A stretch of DNA of 64,000 nucleotides, taken from DATBDN01 sp963715995. Lineage in GTDB: Bacteria; Actinomycetota; Thermoleophilia; Solirubrobacterales; Thermoleophilaceae. The translations under genes and the position numbers were made by a program. The stretch spans positions 806,001 to 870,000 of the forward strand of contig OY970283.1 in NCBI GenBank assembly GCA_963715995.1. Direction: 5' to 3'. Below the pieces are notes generated by a model. The model had not been told where the DNA came from. It made no database searches and worked only from the letters and a program-made list of their open reading frames with translations. Every line of letters begins with the position of its first letter. Within the stretch, counting starts at the first letter, position 1. This document shows, one piece after another, positions 55,734 to 64,000 of this stretch.

Positions 55734-57722
55734 TTGTCGATACCGGGTGCGATGGCTCGTCAGCGGCGCCGCCGCGACCAGATCTGGAATCCGCCCTCAC
55801 GCGGGACAGACATCAGCGCGCTGTTCGTCCTTTTCGCCGCAGGCCCGCTGCTGCTGCCACTGGTCGGTGCGCAGATCGCGGTCATCGCCTTCGTCACTCC
55901 GCTCGCCTTCTGCCTGTTCGCGTCCTGGCGCTGCGGCCTCGCCGCGCGCCGCAGCCGCCTGCGCCGGAGCGTCTGGGTCGCGCTCAGCGCCTCCACGCTC
56001 GCCGCCGCCATGGCGTCGGTGATCGCGATCGTCCACCCGCAGGGCGACGTCGCCTTCGACGTCGGGGCCTCGGGCTCGGCCCTGCTGGCCATCGCGATGC
56101 TCGACCTTGCTCGCCGCTCGCTCGCGGGTGCGCGGCTCGAGCGCGTTGTCGACGGGCTGCTGTTCCCGGTGCTCGCGGGCTCCGTCGCAATCTGGTTCGC
56201 GGTCATCCCTGGCTTCCGCGAAGGCGACCACATCCTCACCAGCGCAGTTGCGTTCGACGTGCTCGCGCTGTGCGCCGCCGCGCTCGCAATGGTGGTGCGC
56301 CCGTGCGCCGACCACGTCCGTTTCGCCGCTCCGCTCGTGCTCGGGATGGCCCTGGCGACCGTGGGCGACGGGCTCATCTCCTCGGATGCCGCCGGGCTGC
56401 TGAGTACGAGCGGGCTGGCCACCGCGCTGCTCTGGGCCGGCGCGGCCTACTCGTTCGCGCTCGCCGCCGACCTCGACATCGGCGAGCCGCTGCGCGCGAG
56501 CGCGCGGAACACCGAGGGCATCGCCGCCACGCGCTGGGTCATCGCCCGCGTGATCCTGCCGCTCGCGTCCCTGATCGTCATCCCGCTCGTGCTGGTCGCG
56601 CTGTACGCCGCCGACGAGCTCGACCTCGCGGCGATCATCTGGTTCGCCACCACCTTCCTGCTCGTGCTCGCGCTCGCCTTCGGCCGCCAGGCCTACCTGC
56701 TGCTCGACAACCGCCGCTGGGTCATCCGCGAGGGCGAGCTGCGCAAGGAGGTGATGCGCCGCAACGAGGAGCTCGAGGCGCTCACCGGCCTCGCCAGCAC
56801 GATGACGCAGACGCTGGAGGAGGGGCCGATCGTGGAGCGCGGCCTCGGTGTGCTTCACCTCGCCGCGCACGCGTCGAGCTCGGCGCTCTTCACGAGCGAC
56901 GACGAGCTCGTTGCAACCAACGGCGCCTGGCCGAGCGAGCGCACCTGGGCGGGCAAGCCCGGCACGCCGCCCGGCGGCCGCGCCGTCGCCGTGCGCGCCG
57001 GGCGCCAGATCCTGCGGCTCGGCCTCAGCACGCGCGGCAACGACATCGGCTACGTCACGCTCATCCGCAGCGACGCAGAGCCCTACCTCCAGAACGAGCT
57101 CGACCTGCTCGGGCTGCTCGGCGACCAGCTGGCGATCGCGATCCAGAACGCGCGCGACTACCGCGAGAAGCTCGAGCAGGCGATCCGCGACCCGCTCACC
57201 GGCCTCTACAACCGCCGCTTCTTCTACGAGGCGCTGGCGAAGGAGGTGCAGCGCTCGATCCGTTACGGCGCCTCCGCCTCGCTCGTGCTCTTCGACGTCG
57301 ACGACTTCAAGGCGATCAACGACACCCTCGGCCATCACGCGGGCGACGAGACGCTCTGCAAGATCGCGGAGATCGCCGCCGGCCTGATCCGCCCGGTCGA
57401 CAGCTTCGCGCGCCTCGGCGGCGAGGAGTTCGGCCTGCTGCTGCCGGAGACCGATCAGCTCGAGGCCCTGCTCGCGGCCGAGCGCCTGCGCACCGCGATC
57501 AGCCGCCACGCGATCCTCCCCGACCGCCGCGTGACCCTCTCGGGCGGCGTCGCGTGCTGCCCCACGGACGCGCTCACGCTCGAGGACCTCGGGCGCAAGG
57601 CCGACGCCGCGCTCTACTGGGCCAAGCGCAACGGGAAGAACCTCTGCGCCCTGGCAGAGCCGCTCGAACGCCACGATCTGGCCGTGCTCGCGCCGCCAAA
57701 CGCCGCGCCCGTGCCGCGCTAG
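55734..57722 (+). CDS. Membrane diguanylate cyclase with GAF-like region and GGEEF domain
   Basis: 662 residues from TTG 55734 (ATG 55752 is a plausible alternative). About nine transmembrane helices (residues 28-320), then a coiled coil (RKEVMRRNEELEALTGLAST), a GAF-like domain (about 360-480), and a GGDEF domain with DPLTGLYNRRFFYEALAKEV, FKAINDTLGHHAGDETL and the signature LGGEEFGLLLPETDQ. It should synthesise cyclic di-GMP in response to a membrane or ligand signal. The second such enzyme in the window. Confidence 0.9.
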   Translation: MSIPGAMARQRRRRDQIWNPPSRGTDISALFVLFAAGPLLLPLVGAQIAVIAFVTPLAFCLFASWRCGLAARRSRLRRSVWVALSASTLAAAMASVIAIVHPQGDVAFDVGASGSALLAIAMLDLARRSLAGARLERVVDGLLFPVLAGSVAIWFAVIPGFREGDHILTSAVAFDVLALCAAALAMVVRPCADHVRFAAPLVLGMALATVGDGLISSDAAGLLSTSGLATALLWAGAAYSFALAADLDIGEPLRASARNTEGIAATRWVIARVILPLASLIVIPLVLVALYAADELDLAAIIWFATTFLLVLALAFGRQAYLLLDNRRWVIREGELRKEVMRRNEELEALTGLASTMTQTLEEGPIVERGLGVLHLAAHASSSALFTSDDELVATNGAWPSERTWAGKPGTPPGGRAVAVRAGRQILRLGLSTRGNDIGYVTLIRSDAEPYLQNELDLLGLLGDQLAIAIQNARDYREKLEQAIRDPLTGLYNRRFFYEALAKEVQRSIRYGASASLVLFDVDDFKAINDTLGHHAGDETLCKIAEIAAGLIRPVDSFARLGGEEFGLLLPETDQLEALLAAERLRTAISRHAILPDRRVTLSGGVACCPTDALTLEDLGRKADAALYWAKRNGKNLCALAEPLERHDLAVLAPPNAAPVPR

Positions 57723-57735
57723 ACTCGCCGAGCCA

Positions 57736-57900
57736 ATGGCACGCGGAGATGTACGAATCGCGATCACGCTTGCGTGCGAGACCTGCAAGCGGCGCAACTA
57801 CCAGACGAACAAGTCCAAGCGGAACACGCCGGACCGCGTCGAGCTGCGCAAGTACTGCAAGTGGTGCGGCAGCCACACGCCGCATCGCGAGACCCGCTAG
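57736..57900 (+). CDS. rpmG: Ribosomal protein bL33, zinc-binding form
   Basis: 54 residues, ATG 57736, too short for most automatic gene lists. MARGDVRIAITLACETCKRR, with a second pair CKWCGSHTPHRETR, gives the two CxxC pairs of the C+ (zinc) form of L33. It opens the rpmG-secE-nusG cluster, the common order in actinobacteria. Confidence 0.95.
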   Translation: MARGDVRIAITLACETCKRRNYQTNKSKRNTPDRVELRKYCKWCGSHTPHRETR

Positions 57901-57906
57901 GCCGTC

Positions 57907-58380
57907 ATGGCCCGTAATCGTCAAAGGGCGAAAGAGCGCCAGGCAGAACGGCGCGCCGCCCGTCAGGCCGCTCGCGGCACGAGCGGTGGAGTGCCCGACG
58001 CGCAGCAGCGCGTGGAGGCCCCGCCGCAGGAGCTCGGCCAGAGCGGCTACACGCTCGAGCACACGAGCGAGGACGAGGAGTTCATCGGCGACCTCCAGGT
58101 CGGCGACGACGGCCTGGCTGCCGAGGACGACAGCGCCGCCGTCGGCGGCCCGCGCGGTGTCCGCGGCGGGCGCGAGCACGAGGACGAGCACCATCACGAG
58201 CGCGGCCGCGTGGCCAGCTTCCTCGTGGCGGTGTGGGCCGAGCTGGGCCGCGTCCAGTGGCCCGACCGCTCTCAGCTAACCTCCCTGACCGGCATCACGC
58301 TCATGTTCGTCCTGATCGTGGGCGGCTACCTGGGCCTCTTGGATGCAGTGTTCTCCAAGCTGGTCTCGGCGATCCTCTAG
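57907..58380 (+). CDS. secE: Preprotein translocase subunit SecE with long N-terminal extension
   Basis: 157 residues. The last ~60 residues are SecE: FLVAVWAELGRVQWPDRSQL (amphipathic helix and conserved W-P), then one transmembrane helix (LTGITLMFVLIVGGYLGLLD). The first ~95 residues are a hydrophilic extension, basic at the start and then acidic/His-rich (REHEDEHHHERGR). Secretion channel subunit with SecY. Spaced 6 bases from rpmG. Confidence 0.93.
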   Translation: MARNRQRAKERQAERRAARQAARGTSGGVPDAQQRVEAPPQELGQSGYTLEHTSEDEEFIGDLQVGDDGLAAEDDSAAVGGPRGVRGGREHEDEHHHERGRVASFLVAVWAELGRVQWPDRSQLTSLTGITLMFVLIVGGYLGLLDAVFSKLVSAIL

Positions 58381-58401
58381 TTACCAAGGAAGAAGCAGCG
58401 C

Positions 58402-58923
58402 ATGTTCCGCTGGTATGCGGTCAACACCTATTCGGGTCACGAGAAGAAGGTCAAGTCCAATCTCGAGCACCGCGTCCAGTCGATGGGGGCGCAGACCAAC
58501 GTGCGCCAAATCGTCATCCCGACCGAGCAGGTCTCGGAGATGAAGGACGGCCAGCGCGTGCAGACCGAGAAGCGCACGATGCCCGGCTACGTGCTCGTGA
58601 ACATGGACCTGAACGAGAACACCTGGACGGTCGTCAAGGGCACTCCGGGGGTCACGGGCTTCGTCGGCCCGCAGAACAAGCCGGTCCCGCTCTCGCAGGT
58701 CGAGGTCGACCGGCTGCTCAAGCGCGAGCAGGCCGAGCGGCCGCGCACGCGTGCCCAGTTCTCGATCGGCGAGTCCGTCAAGGTCGTGTCCGGCCCGCTG
58801 TCCGACTTCTCCGGCGAGATCTCGGAAGTCATGGACGATGCGAGCAAGCTCCGCGTGCTTGTGTCTATCTTTGGACGCGAGACGCCGGTCGAAGTCGGCT
58901 TCGACCAGGTCAAGAAGATCTAG
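58402..58923 (+). CDS. nusG: Transcription termination/antitermination factor NusG
   Basis: 173 residues. RWYAVNTYSGHEKKVKSNLE is the NGN domain start, GYVLVNMDLNENTWTVVKGT follows, then the KOW domain (GESVKVVSGPLSDFSGEISE). No large acidic N-terminal insert, unlike some actinobacteria. Couples RNA polymerase with Rho or the ribosome. Confidence 0.97.
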   Translation: MFRWYAVNTYSGHEKKVKSNLEHRVQSMGAQTNVRQIVIPTEQVSEMKDGQRVQTEKRTMPGYVLVNMDLNENTWTVVKGTPGVTGFVGPQNKPVPLSQVEVDRLLKREQAERPRTRAQFSIGESVKVVSGPLSDFSGEISEVMDDASKLRVLVSIFGRETPVEVGFDQVKKI

Positions 58924-58927
58924 CCCG

Positions 58928-59350
58928 ATGGCACGCAAAGTCCTCACCGAGATCAAGCTTCAGGTCCCCGCAGGCGCGGCCAACCCCGCGCCGCCGGTCG
59001 GCCCTGCCCTCGGCCAGCACGGCGTCAACATCATGGAGTTCTGCAAGGCGTTCAACGCGCAGACGCAGGACCAGGGCGGCACCATCATCCCGGTCGTGAT
59101 CACGGTCTACGAGGACCGCTCGTTCACCTTCATCACGAAGACGCCGCCGGCCGCGATCCTGATCAAGGAGGCGCTCAACCTCCAGAAGGGCTCGGCCGAG
59201 CCGAACCGCGTCAAGGTCGCCAAGCTCACGCGCGCGCAGGTGAATGCAATCGCAGAGCGCAAGCTGCCTGACCTGAACGCGCACACGGTCGAGCAGGCCG
59301 CGAAGATCATCGAGGGCACCGCTCGCTCCATGGGCGTCGAGGTCGGCTGA
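58928..59350 (+). CDS. rplK: Ribosomal protein uL11
   Basis: 140 residues. KLQVPAGAANPAPPVGPALG is the conserved L11 N-terminal proline-rich hinge, followed by QHGVNIMEFCKAFNAQTQ. Overlaps rplA by 1 base (TGATG). Part of the GTPase-associated centre. Confidence 0.98.
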   Translation: MARKVLTEIKLQVPAGAANPAPPVGPALGQHGVNIMEFCKAFNAQTQDQGGTIIPVVITVYEDRSFTFITKTPPAAILIKEALNLQKGSAEPNRVKVAKLTRAQVNAIAERKLPDLNAHTVEQAAKIIEGTARSMGVEVG

Positions 59351-60075
59351 TGGCGCACGGCAAGGGCTACATCGAGGCACGAGCGAAGGTCGACCGCGAG
59401 CACGAGTACCAGCCCGCCGAGGCGATCGCGCTCGTCAAGCAGACCGGCCGCGCGAAGTTCGACGAGACGGTCGAGGTGCACATCCGCACCGGGCTGAACG
59501 TTCGCCACGCGGACGAGCAGCTGCGCTCGACGATCTCGTTCCCGAACGGCCTCGGCAAGGAGCAGCGCATCGCGGTCTTCGCCAAGGGCGACAAGGCCAA
59601 GGAGGCCGAGGACGCCGGCGCCGACATCGTCGGCGCTGAGGACCTGGCCGAGAAGATCGAGGGCGGCTTCGACGACTTCGACGTAGCGATCGCGACGCCC
59701 GACATGATGCCGGTGGTCGGCCGCCTCGGCCGCATCCTCGGCCCGAGCGGCAAGATGCCCAACCCCAAGGTCGGCACCGTCACGCAGGACGTGGCGAAGG
59801 CCGTCTCGGAGTCCAAGGCTGGCCCGCTCGAGTACCGCACCGATCGCACCGCGATCGTCCATCTTCCGATCGGCAAGGTCAGCTTCGAGGAGCGCAAGCT
59901 GCTCGAGAACTACGCCGCGCTGATCGACGAGCTCGTGCGCGCGAAGCCGGCGGTCGCGAAGGGCCGCTACCTGCGCACGATCACGCTCAGCACAACCATG
60001 GGCCCGGGCATCAAGGTCGACCCGACCCGCACCCGGGACATCCTCGGCGAGGAGGCGGCCGCAGAGACTGCGTGA
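59350..60075 (+). CDS. rplA: Ribosomal protein uL1
   Basis: 241 residues. KFDETVEVHIRTGLNVRHAD and the signature TPDMMPVVGRLGRILGPSGK, then MPNPKVGTV. Normal length. Free L1 represses its own operon in other bacteria; a site is not obvious here. Confidence 0.98.
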   Translation: MAHGKGYIEARAKVDREHEYQPAEAIALVKQTGRAKFDETVEVHIRTGLNVRHADEQLRSTISFPNGLGKEQRIAVFAKGDKAKEAEDAGADIVGAEDLAEKIEGGFDDFDVAIATPDMMPVVGRLGRILGPSGKMPNPKVGTVTQDVAKAVSESKAGPLEYRTDRTAIVHLPIGKVSFEERKLLENYAALIDELVRAKPAVAKGRYLRTITLSTTMGPGIKVDPTRTRDILGEEAAAETA

Positions 60076-60130
60076 GCCGCTGACCTCTCCAAAGACCGTG
60101 GGCGACCCGTAAGTCCCACCTAGGAGAACC
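60076..60130 (+). promoter_or_regulatory. Possible L10 leader (short)
   Basis: The 55-base gap holds CCAAAGACCGTGGGCGA, which resembles the conserved L10(L12)4-binding kink-turn region of rplJ leaders, and the rplJ ribosome-binding site (TAGGAGAA). It is short for a full leader, so the assignment is tentative. Confidence 0.4.
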
Positions 60131-60847
60131 ATGAACCGAGACGAAAAAGCCGCAGTAATCGAGGAAGTCGCCTCCCAGATCAAGGAGGCGCAGGCGATCT
60201 TCGCCGTGGACTACCGCGGCCTGTCCGTCAAGCAGGCGGCCGACCTGCGCGGGCGGCTGATCCAGATCGACGCCAGCCTGCGCGTCGTGAAGAACACCCT
60301 TACCGAGCGCGCGGCCGACCAGGTCGGGATCGAGGCGCTCAAGCAGTTCCTCGACGGCCCGACCGCGTTCACGTTCGTCAACGGCGACCCGGTGCTCGCC
60401 GCGAAGGCGCTCGCCGCGTTCCGCCGCGAGTCGCAGCTGCCCCAGTTCAAGGGCGGCTGGATGGACGGCAAGGAGCTCTCGATCGAGGACATCGAGTCGC
60501 TCTCGCGCCTGCCCAGCCTGGAAGTGATGCACGGCCAGCTCGTCGGCATGATCGCCTCGCCGCTGGCCGGCCTGGTGCGCACGCTGAACGCGCTGCTGTC
60601 CGGGATCGCGATCGCCCTGGGGCAGATCCAGGAGCAGGGCCTCGTGTCAGGCCCCGAGCCCGAAGCCGAAGCGCCCGCTGCGGAGCCCGAAGCCGAAGCG
60701 CCCGCTGCGGAGCCCGAAGCCGAAGCGCCCGCTGCGGAGCCGGAAGCCGAAGCGCCCGCTGCGGAGCCCGAAGCCGAAGCGCCGGCGGAGCCGGAACCAA
60801 CTGAAGAACCAGAGACAGAGACTTCAAACGAAGAAGGAGACAACTGA
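60131..60847 (+). CDS. rplJ: Ribosomal protein uL10 with an acidic repeat tail
   Basis: 238 residues. The first ~175 residues are L10 (AVDYRGLSVKQAADLRGRLI, VVKNTLTERAADQVG and the L12-binding C-terminal helix). It then carries an unusual acidic tail of about 60 residues built of four near-perfect nine-residue units (EPEAEAPAA), where L10 normally ends near 165-175. Overlaps rplL by 1 base. Confidence 0.95.
   Translation: MNRDEKAAVIEEVASQIKEAQAIFAVDYRGLSVKQAADLRGRLIQIDASLRVVKNTLTERAADQVGIEALKQFLDGPTAFTFVNGDPVLAAKALAAFRRESQLPQFKGGWMDGKELSIEDIESLSRLPSLEVMHGQLVGMIASPLAGLVRTLNALLSGIAIALGQIQEQGLVSGPEPEAEAPAAEPEAEAPAAEPEAEAPAAEPEAEAPAAEPEAEAPAEPEPTEEPETETSNEEGDN
60656..60787 (+). repeat. 27-bp tandem repeat in rplJ
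   Basis: Four 27-bp units (60656, 60683, 60710, 60737) plus a partial fifth from 60764; units are nearly identical in DNA, with a CGG/CCG swap in unit four. Encodes the EPEAEAPAA repeats. Confidence 0.9.
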
Positions 60848-61227
60848 TGGCAGCCACAACCCAAGATTGGATCGAGGAGCTCAAGGGCATCTCGGTCGCC
60901 GAGCTCGCCGAGCGCATCAAGGCGCTCGAGGAGGAGTTCGGCGTGTCCGCGACGGCCGTCGCGGCAGCAGCGCCGGCAGCTGGCGGTGCCGACGGCGCCC
61001 CGGAGGAGGAGGAGTCGACCACGGTCGACGTCGTCCTGACCGCGGCCGGCGACAAGAAGATCCAGGTCATCAAGGTCGTCCGCGCGGCGACCGGCCTGGG
61101 CCTGAAGGAGGCCAAGGCACTCGTCGACGAGGCGCCGAAGCCGATCAAGGAAGGCATCGAGCGCGACGAGGCCGACAAGCTGAAGGCCGAGCTCGAGGAG
61201 GCCGGCGGCAGCGTCGAGCTGAAGTAG
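60847..61227 (+). CDS. rplL: Ribosomal protein bL12 (L7/L12)
   Basis: 126 residues. N-terminal dimerisation helices (WIEELKGISVAELAERIKAL), an Ala/Pro/Gly hinge (AAAAPAAGGADGAP), and the C-terminal factor-binding domain (KIQVIKVVRAATGLGLKEAK). Multiple copies bind uL10. Confidence 0.98.
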   Translation: MAATTQDWIEELKGISVAELAERIKALEEEFGVSATAVAAAAPAAGGADGAPEEEESTTVDVVLTAAGDKKIQVIKVVRAATGLGLKEAKALVDEAPKPIKEGIERDEADKLKAELEEAGGSVELK

Positions 61228-61254
61228 TCGCTGCACCGGATCAACCGGGTTTTG

Positions 61255-61294
61255 ACGGCGGGGTGGTCATCTGACCGCTCCGCCGTTACTCTTT
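61255..61294 (+). terminator. Attenuator-like terminator between rplL and rpoB
   Basis: ACGGCGG…GGTCA pairs with TGACC…CCGCCGT with small internal loop, followed by TTACTCTTTG. A partial terminator here is the known way ribosomal and polymerase gene expression are uncoupled. A second hairpin (CCGCCCCA/TGGGGCGG) lies at 61405-61425. Confidence 0.65.
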
Positions 61295-61503
61295 GCGCAG
61301 GCCTATAGACGAAGCCGTTCCGCAATCTGGCCCCAGGCACATATCCCTGGAGGCCCGGAACGGGGACCGTGATGGCCAGTAATCCCGCCCTGACCAGGGT
61401 AGGACCGCCCCACCCGCTGGGGCGGCATGTCGCTGTGCTATCTTGGTCTGTCGCGCTTTGCGCTCGCTCGCTGCCCCCCTTTCTCCCCTAAGGAGCTGCC
61501 GTC

Positions 61504-64000
<2,497 letters not shown>

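Overview
The window is 64 kb of high-GC DNA that uses GTG and TTG starts heavily. It carries a complete actinobacterial-style core: a short RpoD/SigA, a B12-dependent ribonucleotide reductase with NrdR, tandem Ku genes, FolE2, an OPP/Dpp transporter, and the rpmG-secE-nusG-rplK-rplA-rplJ-rplL-rpoB cluster running off the right edge. The gene content and style suggest an actinomycete-phylum bacterium, most likely Thermoleophilia/Solirubrobacterales. That placement is inference; no 16S gene is present.

Layout. 1-5.9 kb holds two DHA2-type drug exporters, each with its own regulator (TetR, MerR), around a flippase-like membrane protein and a UDP-GlcNAc 2-epimerase. 5.9-16.9 kb holds mostly small metabolic and surface genes: an enoyl-reductase-like protein, a PASTA lipoprotein facing a Ser/Thr kinase, a thrombospondin-3/RTX calcium-binding secreted protein, an amidohydrolase plus a cysteine-dioxygenase-like cupin, a HipA-like kinase plus DUF3037, and a sulfatase-like enzyme. 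17-31.9 kb holds nrdR-nrdJ with tandem NrdR boxes, an O-antigen-ligase-like protein, a sugar epimerase, tmk-holB, tRNA-Thr(CGT), a diguanylate cyclase, pgsA, folE2 and rpoD.

32.5-42.9 kb is a 10.3-kb integrative element in the 3' end of tRNA-Thr(GGT), bounded by perfect 44-bp direct repeats. It carries an excisionase-like HTH gene and a tyrosine integrase (frameshifted as sequenced), a VapBC45-like toxin-antitoxin pair, and a small, strongly expressed gene divergent from a GHKL/Hsp90-like ATPase. Downstream lie a Ser/Thr kinase coupled to a TPR protein, a divergent pair of genes of unknown function, and a 47-residue protein made of two CCHC zinc knuckles. The GHKL ATPase-kinase-TPR module with its divergent partner is the best candidate for an undescribed (probably defence or stress-response) system.

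42.9-57.7 kb returns to chromosomal genes: an orphan DNA methyltransferase, a secreted copper protein, a complete peptide ABC transporter, an MFS protein, two Ku genes, and a second GGDEF protein. 57.7-64 kb is the ribosomal protein/RNA polymerase cluster. Several genes, including the essential holB, are broken only by single-base indels in short G or C runs. This points either to sequencing error or, inside the element, to early decay.
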